NCBI RefSeq assembly: GCF_023715205.1
Contig: NZ_JAMBNR010000002.1
Span: 248,001 to 312,000 of the forward strand
Source: Mesobacillus maritimus
GTDB taxonomy: Bacteria; Bacillota; Bacilli; Bacillales; Cytobacillaceae
Length of the DNA: 64,000 nucleotides
Direction of reading: 5' to 3'
In this document: in pieces, positions 9,102 to 17,626 of the stretch
How the letters are laid out: every line of letters begins with the position of its first letter
Position numbering within the stretch: the stretch's first letter is position 1
Position numbers and translations under genes: made by a program
The notes under the pieces: generated by a model
What the model saw: the letters and a program-made list of their open reading frames with translations, nothing else
Databases searched by the model: none
Told to the model about the DNA's origin: nothing

Positions 9102-9134
9102 CTACCTTTCATATAGGCATTTTCTGAAAGGTAG
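9102..9134. other. intergenic hairpin within XDH operon
   Basis: A perfect 10-bp inverted repeat CTACCTTTCA/TGAAAGGTAG with a 13-nt loop lies between the 2Fe-2S and XdhC genes. There is no T-run, so it is more likely an mRNA processing or stability structure than a terminator. Confidence 0.5.
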
Positions 9135-9195
9135 AAAGATGGTGATGATAACCTCTTAGGTTCAATGATTATTTGAATAAGAGAGGAGAAAGAGT

Positions 9196-10248
9196 ATGAG
9201 GGAAATCTACAACATACTGAAGAACTGCTGGGAAGAAGGAAAACGAAGTGTACTTGCAACAATCATAAAAGTTGATGGTTCCGCCTACCAAAGAGAAGGA
9301 ACTCGGAGTGTAATACTGGAATCGGGAGAGGTGATTGGAATGATTAGCGGAGGCTGTGTAGAAGGGGACCTTTTAGAACATGCCAAAGATGTCATCCTCT
9401 CTCATACACCAAAGAAAGTCGTTTATGATTTTAGGGGGGATGAAGATGATTTGTGGGGGATGGGCGTCGGTTGTAATGGTGCCATCACGGTCTGGTTAGA
9501 ACCATTTGACCCGATCAATCAAAAAGAAAGTGCCAAACAGATCCTCGACGAATTTCAGGCAAGATTAACATGCAATGACGCTTATTATTTTTTCATGTGC
9601 ATCGACACTGCTCACCCAGACAAAATTCAGGTTGGAAAATATCTATCTATTTTTCTACAAAAGAAGGAAATGGACTTTTTAAATGATTCGATCAAAAGTG
9701 GACTAGTGGATACGATGATGGATGGGGTTAAGGTAAGCGGATTTGTCGAACGAGTAAAGCCACTGCCTTCCTTATTGATTATTGGCTCTGGTCCTGATGC
9801 AACAATGCTTGCCAGATGTGCCCTTGACTTAAATTGGAGAGTGAGCGTGATCGACCATCGCGAGCAAAATCTGACCTCTTTAGTTCCAGAAGCGAACCGT
9901 CTATTGATTAATAGAGGGAATTATACTTCGATAAACATTCCAGTAAATCCTTACATCGTGATTATGACACACAATTTAGAATTGGATTATATGGCTCTTC
10001 AAACGTTTATCCAATGTAACTTCAGTTACATTGGGGTATTAGGTTCACAACAACGAACGAGGAAACTAGTGGAACTGTTGAAGGAAAACCACGCTATTCA
10101 TCAGGATCAGATTGCCAATATTCACTCGCCAATTGGTTTAGATATTGGCGCACAAGGGCCGGAAGAAATCACATTGAGTATTATGTCAGAACTAATCGCC
10201 TGTAAAAATGGGCGGGCAGGTGGTTCCTTGAGCAGGTTAAGTAGATGA
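9196..10248 (+). CDS. XdhC/CoxI family maturation factor
   Basis: This 350-residue protein has an N-terminal XdhC domain (SVLATIIKVDGSAYQREGTR, then MISGGCVEGDLLEHA) and a C-terminal Rossmann-like domain (LLIIGSGPDATMLARCA, then IGVLGSQQRTRKL). XdhC proteins bind the molybdenum cofactor, promote its sulfuration and insert it into the hydroxylase. PucA is the B. subtilis analogue. The start follows GAGAGGAGAAAGAGT. The stop overlaps the next gene by 4 nt (ATGA). Confidence 0.88.
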   Translation: MREIYNILKNCWEEGKRSVLATIIKVDGSAYQREGTRSVILESGEVIGMISGGCVEGDLLEHAKDVILSHTPKKVVYDFRGDEDDLWGMGVGCNGAITVWLEPFDPINQKESAKQILDEFQARLTCNDAYYFFMCIDTAHPDKIQVGKYLSIFLQKKEMDFLNDSIKSGLVDTMMDGVKVSGFVERVKPLPSLLIIGSGPDATMLARCALDLNWRVSVIDHREQNLTSLVPEANRLLINRGNYTSINIPVNPYIVIMTHNLELDYMALQTFIQCNFSYIGVLGSQQRTRKLVELLKENHAIHQDQIANIHSPIGLDIGAQGPEEITLSIMSELIACKNGRAGGSLSRLSR

Positions 10249-10880
10249 GGACAAAGAAAGCAGAAAAGAGGAGGCAAGAAGTTTGGATTCTCGTACTTGC
10301 TGCAGGCTATTCCAGAAGAATGGGACAGCAAAAGTTATTATTGCCGTTTAATGGGGAAACCCTAATACGATTTCTCGTGACAAGACTTCTTGCAACAAGT
10401 GCGGATGGAATTGTTATTGTGACCAATTCAGAATGTCCTAAAGTGAAGCTAGAAGTAAGGGATTTGCCAGTTGTTGTGCTTGAGAATCATCAACCTTATA
10501 AAGGGATGAGTTCCTCGCTGAAGATGGGGATTCACTATTTAAAGCAACGAAAGGTTGGAGCCGCCGTAATTGTCTTAGGTGATCAACCTTTTATTCGTCT
10601 ACAAATGATTGATCGATTGATAAAACAATATAAAGATAAAAAAGATCAAATTCTTCAACCCATCTATAAGACAAAACCCTCCCATCCGGTCCTTTTTTCC
10701 TTTCATTGGTTTTCTGAAATTCTGAAACTTGAAGGAGACGAAGGGGCGAAAACTATCCTAAAATATAATCAGGAAAAAGTGAACCGAATAAAGGTAGATT
10801 TTGAAGAACCACGTGATCTTGATCGCATGACGGATTATGAAGAATTATTAGTTTTTGGAAAAAAGCACGGGTTTTTGTAA
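10245..10880 (+). CDS. MocA-type molybdenum cofactor nucleotidyltransferase
   Basis: This 211-residue nucleotidyltransferase has the family motif LVLAAGYSRRMGQQKLLLPF near residue 15 and the LGDQPF metal-binding loop near 110. MocA/PucB proteins attach CMP to molybdopterin to make the cytosine dinucleotide cofactor used by many XDH-family enzymes. It overlaps the XdhC gene by 4 nt and closes the recognisable operon. The basic N-terminus (MRTKKAEKRRQE) is a little longer than usual. Confidence 0.88.
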   Translation: MRTKKAEKRRQEVWILVLAAGYSRRMGQQKLLLPFNGETLIRFLVTRLLATSADGIVIVTNSECPKVKLEVRDLPVVVLENHQPYKGMSSSLKMGIHYLKQRKVGAAVIVLGDQPFIRLQMIDRLIKQYKDKKDQILQPIYKTKPSHPVLFSFHWFSEILKLEGDEGAKTILKYNQEKVNRIKVDFEEPRDLDRMTDYEELLVFGKKHGFL

Positions 10881-10977
10881 ATTCTTTTATGATAAGGGAG
10901 CCTTTGACATTGATTGTTACGATTGCTAAGAGCATAAACGGAAATAAAGTGAATAAATTTTGGAAAGAGGTGATCTT

Positions 10978-11151
10978 TTGAATCAGTTTTCAAATCTACC
11001 TTATAAGCAGTTGTTCGTTCCTCCATTTAGGAAGGAAACCATTATTTCTTCAGAGGATGTCCCTGTCTATTCTACAATCAATCCAATCGTTCCCCCGTTT
11101 CTTCCTCTTCCTTATCGAAGTGTGTCCTGTACAGAGCTGCAGATGTGTTAG
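10978..11151 (+). CDS. unrecognised small ORF after the molybdenum operon
   Basis: A strong GAAAGAGGTGATCTT site precedes a TTG start (LNQFSNLPYKQLF...). The frame gives only 57 residues, proline-rich near its end. In the next frame an open stretch runs from 11031 to a stop at 11324 and reads like protein (LFQILHLCLNSDRSRSL, then ALYIITPKFQELSELW). A single frameshift near 11100-11140 would merge both into about 115 residues, so this may be a broken gene. I do not recognise either half. Confidence 0.35.
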   Translation: MNQFSNLPYKQLFVPPFRKETIISSEDVPVYSTINPIVPPFLPLPYRSVSCTELQMC

Positions 11152-11328
11152 ACGAAATGATGGTGATGCTTCCCAATCTGTTTCAGATACTCCACCTCTG
11201 TTTGAATAGCGACAGGAGTCGAAGTTTAATTTTCTTTTCAGCACTGGTCGTTCAAACTTTTGGAAAAAGGGAGGCTCTTTATATCATCACCCCAAAGTTT
11301 CAGGAGCTTTCTGAACTCTGGTAAAATG

Positions 11329-11365
11329 AAAAATAGCTCAAATCACTGTGATTGAGCTATTTTTC
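11329..11365. terminator. bidirectional terminator
   Basis: AAAATAGCTCAAATCAC pairs with GATTGAGCTATTTTT around a short loop. A-rich and T-rich flanks on both sides let it serve both the plus-strand operon and the minus-strand gene at 11400. Confidence 0.8.
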
Positions 11366-11399
11366 AAGACAAGCAAAGACTGACAAGGTTTACAATTTA

Positions 11400-11735
11400 T
11401 TACCAATAATAAGGGTAGCCATAACCATAATACGGATATCCAAAACCATAACCATAGCCAGGGTACCCAAAACCATAGCCATAACCAGGGTACAGCAAGG
11501 CACTACCTAATAAACCGCCTAAAACACCTCCTAAAAATGGGTTGAAGCCAAAACCCCACGGTCTAAAAAATGGCCGGCCAAAGAAGGGTCCCCCGAAAAA
11601 AGGTCTCCCAAACCCAAACGGACGACCAAAGCCAAAAGGTCTTCCAAATCCAAAGGGGCGGCCAAACCCAAACGGTCGGCCAAAAATTCTTTCCTCATTC
11701 TCGTGTGTTTGAACAGGAGCAAGCTCATTATACAT
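11400..11735 (-). CDS. Gly/Tyr/Phe-rich coat-like repeat protein
   Basis: This protein of about 111 residues starts MYNELAPVQTHENEERIFGR after GGGAGGAAAACAAAT. It contains five tandem copies of a GRPFGF unit, then FFGGPFFGRPFF, a hydrophobic Gly/Leu segment (FLGGVLGGLLGSALLY) and a tail of GYGYGFGYP repeats ending YPYYW. Such aromatic-glycine proteins are common in Bacillus spore coats and exosporia, where Tyr residues are cross-linked. No enzyme domain is present. The repeats are also nearly identical at the DNA level, which suggests recent expansion. Confidence 0.6.
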   Translation of the reverse strand: MYNELAPVQTHENEERIFGRPFGFGRPFGFGRPFGFGRPFGFGRPFFGGPFFGRPFFRPWGFGFNPFLGGVLGGLLGSALLYPGYGYGFGYPGYGYGFGYPYYGYGYPYYW

Positions 11736-11763
11736 ATTTGTTTTCCTCCCTAGATGTTCGTTT

Positions 11764-11931
11764 TTATGAACCTCTTTGATTTTCATTTCCAGTCGAACAA
11801 TTCGAATCAATTTTACTCACGATGAATCCTCTATTAGCTAGTTGTGTAGTCGCATGATTGATGCCAACAAAGTCTTCTTCACAAATTTTAAATCGGATCG
11901 TATTAATAAGGATAAATGGCTTGAATTTCAT
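11764..11931 (-). CDS. small hypothetical ORF
   Basis: A 55-residue frame starts MKFKPFILINTIRFKICEED and continues FVGINHATTQLANRGFIVSK. The composition looks protein-like, but no good ribosome binding site precedes the ATG and the 5' end overlaps the microprotein gene upstream. It could be translationally coupled or a relic. Confidence 0.3.
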   Translation of the reverse strand: MKFKPFILINTIRFKICEEDFVGINHATTQLANRGFIVSKIDSNCSTGNENQRGS

Positions 11932-12007
11932 CACGATGATAGGACCAAGGCTGATGGTGGAACGGATATCCTTCATAATAAGGGCCACCAAAAAATTGTC
12001 TTTCCAT
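11903..12007 (-). CDS. 34-residue aromatic microprotein
   Basis: A perfect GGGGAGGAG site lies 7 nt before an ATG that opens a 34-codon frame: MERQFFGGPYYEGYPFHHQP, then WSYHRDEIQAIYPY. The composition (Tyr, Phe, Pro, His, Gly) matches the coat-like protein encoded 170 bp downstream on the same strand, so a spore surface role is plausible but unproven. Confidence 0.5.
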   Translation of the reverse strand: MERQFFGGPYYEGYPFHHQPWSYHRDEIQAIYPY

Positions 12008-12252
12008 TTTTTATCTCCTCCCCAAGACATTTCAAAAATAGTGTATGTGTCCATATCCCAAACTGGATGGATGGGTGCCTATTTAACTTCATATTTTTAC
12101 TATTTTTTATGTATGTTCCTAGTGAATTTCCTTAGGATTCTCATAGTCTAGGGTTCTTTACTCACTTGCCATAAAGCTTATTTAGCGTTTCTAAGTTTTT
12201 AGGCAGAGAATCTCAAACCTATAAAATCAGCCTATTTCTTGTTCTGGAAATT

Positions 12253-12285
12253 GAAAAAACCCTGCAATCTTTGCAGGGTTTTTCG
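12253..12285. terminator. terminator
   Basis: AAAAACCCTGCAA pairs with TTTGCAGGGTTTTT around a 2-nt loop. It is symmetrical in A and T runs and lies 24 bp beyond the stop of the minus-strand YlbF-family gene. Confidence 0.85.
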
Positions 12286-12308
12286 ATGCAAGCAATTTCT
12301 TAATAAAG

Positions 12309-12665
12309 CTATTTTTCACCTGGATGACCGTACAATTCTTCTAGCGGTTTTGTAATGATTTTATTTAATTCAACCATCAGCATATTCACTTGGTGATCGG
12401 CTTCCATTAAGTGTTTAAATGTTTGATTTTGTTGGGCAGTTGTCTCCATATTTTGCAATGCTGCGATTTCTTGCTGTTGAATTTCCTGCCCCATCATTTG
12501 TTTTTGATGTAATTGGGAATGAAGCTGATTGATTTGAAGGTAAAGCTGTTTGGCTTGTGGGTCTTGATTTAGAGCTTGATAACGTCTTTGTAAATTTTTA
12601 TATTCATTGCTTTCACGAAAAACTTGTTCAAAATACAATGCTGCTTCAAATAAATTACCGGACAT
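12309..12665 (-). CDS. YlbF/YmcA (YheA) family protein
   Basis: This 118-residue, all-helical protein has SGNLFEAALYFEQVFRESNE, then QALNQDPQAKQLY, the pattern of the Com_YlbF family. YlbF and YmcA work with YaaT as the Y-complex that steers RNase Y in B. subtilis; YheA-type members are less well understood. The middle is unusually Gln-rich (QKQMMGQEIQQQEIAALQ). The GGGGGAGGAAATATTGGT leader supports the start. Which branch it belongs to needs a tree. Confidence 0.7.
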   Translation of the reverse strand: MSGNLFEAALYFEQVFRESNEYKNLQRRYQALNQDPQAKQLYLQINQLHSQLHQKQMMGQEIQQQEIAALQNMETTAQQNQTFKHLMEADHQVNMLMVELNKIITKPLEELYGHPGEK

Positions 12666-12903
12666 ACCAATATTTCCTCCCCCGTAAGAAATTTGATTCT
12701 CTTTCTAATGGATTCGAAATTAGTGTATGTCACCTATTGAAAAAGGGTTAGGCATTTATCTAAGAAACCTCAAAACGCTTACAGAATAGTTTACCTGCCT
12801 CCTAACTAGCATTAGGTGCAACAGTTAATTCTCTATTAATAGAAGGACATTTCATGAACATCTTGCATAGGATAGGTAAAAATTTATGATGGAGTGGATC
12901 AAA

Positions 12904-13470
12904 ATGTACAATGGCCCTTACTATTATTCAAACCCGTATCCATATCAAAACCTTTATTATGGTCATACACCAATGAGATGGCACAATGAATATATCACGC
13001 ATGATACAGCAAATACATTAGGGTATAATCAATCACCAAATGGAAGTAGGATGGAGCGAAAAGATTATGGAATGACCCCATTTGTCCTCAATATTAATGA
13101 AGCTGCAAAACGAAACAAAAATTACCGTACCACAATATGGACAGGAAATCATTTACAAGTAACATTGATGAGTATTAAAGTTGGGGAAAGTATTGGATTG
13201 GAAATGCACCCACACCTTGACCAATTCTTACGGATTGAACAAGGGCAGGGGATTGTTCAAATGGGCAAGCATAAAAATCAGTTAAACTTTGTACGGAAAG
13301 TGGGGGACGACTCGGCAATAATGGTACCTGCTGGGACCTGGCATAATGTAACAAATACAGGAAATGTCCCATTAAAGCTTTATTCCATCTATGCACCCCC
13401 ACAACATCCATTTGGTACAGTTCATGTAACGAAAGCAGATGCTTTAGCGGCGGAGCGCATAGCTTATTAA
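12904..13470 (+). CDS. cupin-domain protein with coat-like N-terminus
   Basis: This protein of about 188 residues starts MYNGPYYYSNPYPYQNLYYG after TGGAGTGGATCAAA, favoured over the upstream in-frame ATG. The first 40 residues are Tyr/Pro-rich, like a spore coat protein. A single cupin follows: motif 1 MHPHLDQFLRIEQGQG and motif 2 PAGTWHNVTNTG give a plausible His/Glu metal site. The C-terminus (FGTVHVTKADALAAERIAY) is shared with Bacillus cupins of unknown substrate. A MITE begins 4 bp after its stop codon. Confidence 0.75.
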   Translation: MYNGPYYYSNPYPYQNLYYGHTPMRWHNEYITHDTANTLGYNQSPNGSRMERKDYGMTPFVLNINEAAKRNKNYRTTIWTGNHLQVTLMSIKVGESIGLEMHPHLDQFLRIEQGQGIVQMGKHKNQLNFVRKVGDDSAIMVPAGTWHNVTNTGNVPLKLYSIYAPPQHPFGTVHVTKADALAAERIAY

Positions 13471-13474
13471 ATAA

Positions 13475-13819
13475 GGCTCTTTTCAAGATAAAAATACAAT
13501 TGAATAGGCTATGTTAAACTATAAAATTGCCTACATTTATGAGAAAAGAGCTTATAGATTTATTTTCAACCTACCAAATGGCTTTATTTAAGTCAAAATC
13601 GGCTTTAGGATTTTAACAACAATCTTTACGAAAGGCTCTTTTCTCTAACTTTGTTGCTTTTAATATAATGAGAAAAGGTAATAGCTGTGTTTTCACTCAA
13701 AATCAGGAGAAAAGAGCCTGCAAACTTAGTATGAACGCACAAAATGGTTTATCAGGCATTAAAATCGGCTTTAGGATTTTAACAACAATCTTTACGAAAA
13801 TAGCCTTACGAAAACAGTC
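13475..13819 (+). repeat. MITE-like repeat, copy 4 (outer), interrupted
   Basis: It starts GGCTCTTTTCAAGATAAA. The end is split: after TTTACGAAA it is interrupted by copy 5 and resumes as TTACGAAAACAGTC. Possible outer target duplication: TTAAATAA on the left and TTATATAG on the right (6 of 8). The left copy overlaps the stop codon of the cupin gene. Confidence 0.75.
13634..13805 (+). repeat. MITE-like repeat, copy 5, nested in copy 4
   Basis: A complete copy from GGCTCTTTTCTCTAAC to TTTACGAAAATAGCC. It lies inside the 3' end of copy 4 and is flanked by perfect 8-bp duplications of TTACGAAA (13626-13633 and 13806-13813). Confidence 0.85.
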
Positions 13820-13910
13820 TTATATAGAGAGATTGAGAAAAACATGAGTTGAGGATCAGTCCATCAAACAAGATTCGTCCTTTTTAAGAAAAAAGACGAA
13901 CAGAACAAAT

Positions 13911-13937
13911 AAGGGAACCAAAGTTGGTTCCCTTAAA
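13911..13937. terminator. terminator
   Basis: GGGAACCAA pairs with TTGGTTCCC around an AG loop. It lies downstream of the minus-strand gene at 13973. Confidence 0.7.
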
Positions 13938-13972
13938 TGGGTCGTCACCTAGATCAAATACAACAAGTTTAC

Positions 13973-14212
13973 TTAGTTGTTGCTGAAATCCCCAGAAAAA
14001 TTCTTCACTACTGCTTGTATCTCAGCTAATTTCTCTGGCTTTATTAAGCTAATCATTTTAGGAATAAACGTTTGAATATCCTCTTGTGAAAAAGTACCTT
14101 CATCTTGTTTCTTAAAATTTTCTAAAAGTATCTCTCTTGCTTCCTCTTCTTTTCCCTCTTGAACTCTTTGTAAAATAAAACTTAAAAACTTTTCTTGACC
14201 TTGTTTGTCCAT
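13973..14212 (-). CDS. hypothetical small helical protein
   Basis: This 79-residue charged protein starts MDKQGQEKFLSFILQRVQEG after a weak AGGAGTGC site. It has no signal peptide or membrane segment, and the second half (PKMISLIKPEKLAEIQAVVK) is amphipathic. The family was not recognised. It is transcribed alone and has its own terminator. The 390 bp upstream hold no other gene. Confidence 0.55.
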   Translation of the reverse strand: MDKQGQEKFLSFILQRVQEGKEEEAREILLENFKKQDEGTFSQEDIQTFIPKMISLIKPEKLAEIQAVVKNFSGDFSNN

Positions 14213-14541
14213 TCATTGCACTCCTAAAGAAAAAATTTAACACCAGTAAGTCTTGTGTCAACTATAGTTTAAATGAGTCTTTGCAATAAGTACAACTCAA
14301 CTCAATATTCTCACTTGTTAAATTTGAATAACTGGTCCTCCAATTCCATCAGTTATAAATCAACAATATGAGTTGACCGATCCTACAAGGTTATCTACTA
14401 ATATCATAACTATCTAAATAAGAAACAACGGACTTTCTTTGAACAAACCCATCAAATGTGTAAGCTTTATGTATAACAAAAATGTTTTCTAATAGAACCA
14501 ATTCGAATAAAGAATCCAATGTAAGAATAAAATGATTGCGG

Positions 14542-14569
14542 TAGACATTCGAAAAGTATTCTGTATAAT
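14542..14569 (+). promoter_or_regulatory. sigma-A type promoter for the MFS gene
   Basis: TAGACA and TATAAT are separated by 16 bp, with the -10 ending 33 bp before the MFS start codon. Confidence 0.55.
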
Positions 14570-14602
14570 TTGAGGTTTTGTTTGGTTCGAAAGGGGGATA
14601 TG

Positions 14603-15820
14603 ATGATTCATGGTTCATGGAGAGCGTTAGCATGGATTGGGATTGCTGAATTATGCGCATTAAGCTTATGGTTTAGTGCTTCGGTAATCGCACCTGAACT
14701 CATTCAAGCATGGAAGCTTAACTCCAGCGCAGAAGCATGGTTGTCTGCCTCTGTTCCTATTGGTTTTGTTCTAGGTGCATTTATTAGTTCTTATTTTGGA
14801 ATTGCAGATCGGTTTAATCCTCGAAAAGTTCTTGCTGTTTCAGCGTTTCTAGGAGCACTATTGAATATCTCTCTTATCCTAGTCGATCATGCGTTTTTCG
14901 GGATCCTCCTTAGAATCTTAACAGGTGTATCACTCGCTGGTGTATACCCGGTCGCTGTGAAAATTTTATCACAATGGTTCCCCAAAAAGCGTGGGCTGGC
15001 TATGGGCATCTTAATCGCCTCATTAACTCTAGGGTCCTCATTGCCACATTTTATTGTGATGTTCTTTTCTTCTTTAAATTGGCAATTTGTGATTATTTGT
15101 AGTTCCATATTGGCATTACTGGCAGCAATCATTGTCAATTGGGTTGTGGAAGATGCACCAGTAAAAACAAAAAAATTACCTTTCTCTTTTCAATTAATCA
15201 AAAAGGTCGTAGCAAATAAACCAGTCATGCTTGCGAACTACGGTTATTTTGGGCATATGTGGGAATTGTATGCGATGTGGACGTGGTTTCCAATCTTTTT
15301 GACTGCTAGTTTTACAAGCTATTCGCCGGGGATTTCTCCCTGGTTCATTGCATTATCCTCTTTTGTGACAATCGGAATTGCAGGGGGAATGGGGTGTGTA
15401 ATCGGTGGCGTAGTGTCCGATAAAATTGGAAGAGCCAACTTAACGATAATTTCGATGTTGATCAGTGGAATTTGCTGTATTTTGATTGGTTTTACCTTTG
15501 GAGAATCAATTTGGTTCACTCTCATTCTTTCAATCATCTGGGGGATGTCTGTTATCGCAGATTCTGCACAGTTTTCTGCTGCCGTTTCAGAAGTAGCAGA
15601 AGTTGAATACGTAGGAACGGCCCTAACGTTTCAAATGTGCATTGGTTTCCTCATCACAATCTTTTCAATCAATCTAGTCCCTATCATTCAAAGGGTTATA
15701 GGTTGGGAATGGGTCTTTGCTTGTTTAGCGATTGGACCGATTCTTGGGATTGTGTCGATGATCCGATATAAACAGCATGAATTGAATCAAGTTAAAGCGG
15801 CAGCAGGCTATTATAAATAA
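14603..15820 (+). CDS. MFS transporter
   Basis: This protein of about 405 residues has twelve hydrophobic segments. The loop between helices 2 and 3 carries FGIADRFNPRKVL, and the matching loop in the second half carries GGVVSDKIGRANLTI, the duplicated MFS signature. The N-terminus (MIHGSWRALAWIGIAELCAL) and helix 4 (LTGVSLAGVYPVAVKIL) resemble sugar-phosphate or nitrate permease-like members, but no substrate is evident. The ATG at 14603 is 5 nt after GGGGG; a TTG at 14570 and an ATG at 14600 also exist. Confidence 0.8.
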   Translation: MIHGSWRALAWIGIAELCALSLWFSASVIAPELIQAWKLNSSAEAWLSASVPIGFVLGAFISSYFGIADRFNPRKVLAVSAFLGALLNISLILVDHAFFGILLRILTGVSLAGVYPVAVKILSQWFPKKRGLAMGILIASLTLGSSLPHFIVMFFSSLNWQFVIICSSILALLAAIIVNWVVEDAPVKTKKLPFSFQLIKKVVANKPVMLANYGYFGHMWELYAMWTWFPIFLTASFTSYSPGISPWFIALSSFVTIGIAGGMGCVIGGVVSDKIGRANLTIISMLISGICCILIGFTFGESIWFTLILSIIWGMSVIADSAQFSAAVSEVAEVEYVGTALTFQMCIGFLITIFSINLVPIIQRVIGWEWVFACLAIGPILGIVSMIRYKQHELNQVKAAAGYYK

Positions 15821-15826
15821 ATTTAA

Positions 15827-16012
15827 ATTAAACAGGTTGGTCGTGAAGGGAATTTAAAGATACTTAGAGTAGTTAAAGATTCAAAAGAGGTTAGAGTGAA
15901 ACATGGGGTTGTCGATTTGGCAACTCCTATTGGTCATGCTAGAAGGAGGATCGCATTTAAAAACAAAAGGTTAGAAACGAAGAAGGGAACGAGCAGGATT
16001 GTACAACGTTAG
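15827..16012 (+). pseudogene. possible gene fragment without start
   Basis: An open frame of 61 codons begins right after the MFS gene and reads KQVGREGNLKILRVVKDS, then VDLATPIGHARRRIAFKNKR, ending GTSRIVQR. It has no start codon or ribosome binding site. It looks like the 3' end of a lost gene, of no family I recognise. The remaining 200 bp to the next gene contain nothing I can name. Confidence 0.25.
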
Positions 16013-16214
16013 AAATGAAAAAATATTTTAAAACTTGAAGAGGATAGAAGAAAATTACCTAATTTACGTGGTAATATTTGGTTGTAGGAAAAAGAGTAAA
16101 AAGTATTTCTCTTATCAGATATAGTGGGTTAATAGAAATCATCTGTTTATTACATATAGAACGTAGGTACGCTTTTCAATGAAGGCAAGTTGAAAAGTGA
16201 AAGGGGAAGCAAGG

Positions 16215-16979
16215 ATGAAAGTCTTACTTATTTTAATCGAGTTGTTCATCATTAGCTTTTTAATTTTACGATTGAGTAAGCTTTTTAAAAGCTACAAAAA
16301 AAAGAATAATGATGAAAATTTTCCTACAAAACTTCAAATAGTATTGATGGAAACCCTCCCTAAACATATTGCTCTGATCGTATCACGAGAGATCACGATG
16401 CTTTATTATTTGTTTACGAGAAAAACAATGAAAGAGGAAGGCATGGCGTTCTCTTACCATAAAGAGATTGGCTATAATGGCGTACTTTTTGCTTTAATTG
16501 GGGTTATCTTAATCGAAAGTGTCGGTTTATTTTTCTTATTACATGCTTGGATTCCGGTTTTATCTTGGGTTCATCTTGCTTTAAATGGATATGGTTTACT
16601 CTATCTAGTTAGTGATTACCGTGCCATTGTTAAACTTCCAATTATCCTCACAGAACATGATCTTTTTATTAGAGTCGGGTCTAGAAGACAGATCAAGATC
16701 CCATATGAGCGGATCGCTTCGATAAATGGAGGGGATCGTTTTTTGGATCAAAAAAAGGAGAAAGGTATCTTTAAAGCTATCTTGATCGAATTTGATACTC
16801 CTCAATTTGAACTCAACCTAAAAGAACCAGTTACAACAACGAATTTGATTGGAAAACCACAAGAAATCATGAAGGTCTATATTACAGTTGATGATAAAGA
16901 AAGATTTCGTCAAACCTTGCATCAAAGACTGGCTTCCTCCCAGCATGCAAATGCAAATGAGGAAATCCAAGAAATGTAA
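16215..16979 (+). CDS. hypothetical membrane protein
   Basis: This protein of about 254 residues starts at the ATG after GGGGAAGCAAGG. Helices lie at residues 2-20, 88-107 and 112-132. From about 145 it becomes a beta-rich cytosolic domain (IILTEHDLFIRVGSRRQIKI, then PYERIASINGG), reminiscent of PH-like bacterial domains that follow membrane helices. No catalytic motif is seen. Similar Bacillus proteins are often called beta-carotene monooxygenase, which this sequence does not support. Confidence 0.55.
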   Translation: MKVLLILIELFIISFLILRLSKLFKSYKKKNNDENFPTKLQIVLMETLPKHIALIVSREITMLYYLFTRKTMKEEGMAFSYHKEIGYNGVLFALIGVILIESVGLFFLLHAWIPVLSWVHLALNGYGLLYLVSDYRAIVKLPIILTEHDLFIRVGSRRQIKIPYERIASINGGDRFLDQKKEKGIFKAILIEFDTPQFELNLKEPVTTTNLIGKPQEIMKVYITVDDKERFRQTLHQRLASSQHANANEEIQEM

Positions 16980-17161
16980 CAGATTCAGAAATGCTTTGCA
17001 GAGATTCCTTTTCGGGCGGAAGCCTAACGATGGAGGTTTTTACAATGAATAACAGGTGACTATTTTGGGGGGGTCTTCAAAAGTACAAAAGTCTGAAAAA
17101 AGAGCCTTGAACCCACATGGAAAATTGTCATTTGATGGTAAAATAGGATAGGGGTGAATAC

Positions 17162-17380
17162 ATGAAAGAAAATTTGAGGTTAGCTTGGATGGCGTCATGG
17201 TTTGCGCTTGTGGGGCAGCTAGTGTTTTTTATAGGAGTATCGATGTTCACAGGAAACTGGCGTTTTGCAATGTGGAGCTTTATGGTGAGTATGTTGGCAG
17301 GAGTGCCAAGTATGATTCGAACGGTTCAAGCGCAGAAAAAAGCTAATAATGAATTGGAATCAACTTACAAAAATTCTTGA
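17162..17380 (+). CDS. small two-helix membrane protein
   Basis: This 72-residue protein starts MKENLRLAWMASWFALVGQL after GATAGGGGTGAATAC. Two hydrophobic segments (about 8-27 and 34-52) and a polar Lys/Asn/Glu tail are seen. The function is unknown. A terminator follows within 15 bp. Confidence 0.55.
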   Translation: MKENLRLAWMASWFALVGQLVFFIGVSMFTGNWRFAMWSFMVSMLAGVPSMIRTVQAQKKANNELESTYKNS

Positions 17381-17393
17381 AGTTCTAATGAAT

Positions 17394-17421
17394 GAAAACG
17401 CTTGAATCCAGGCGTTTTTTG
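17394..17421 (+). terminator. Rho-independent terminator
   Basis: AAAACGC and GCGTTTTTT are separated by a 10-nt loop, just after the stop at 17380. Confidence 0.7.
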
Positions 17422-17626
17422 TATTCATGGTCATGGCTTCTTAATGCGATTAGTGGTGTAGTGCTTTTTCTTTTTCTAATCGTTATTTGATGTAAGCATC
17501 CCCTTTCATTTTTTTATAAGAATTAGCCCAAATAAACAACAAATAGTATAAAAGTTTTAATTTCAGAATAATTAGAAAAATTCAAGGATAAACGAAAGGG
17601 TATTCTGGATCAAACTAGAATATAAT

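Noticed and set aside
9102-9134. Hairpin as a terminator splitting the XDH operon
   Set aside because: There is no T-run, and gene order and coupling suggest one operon.
11050-11244. Minus-strand frame opposite the 10978 ORF
   Set aside because: No ribosome binding site and a low-complexity charged translation. It is a shadow of the other strand.
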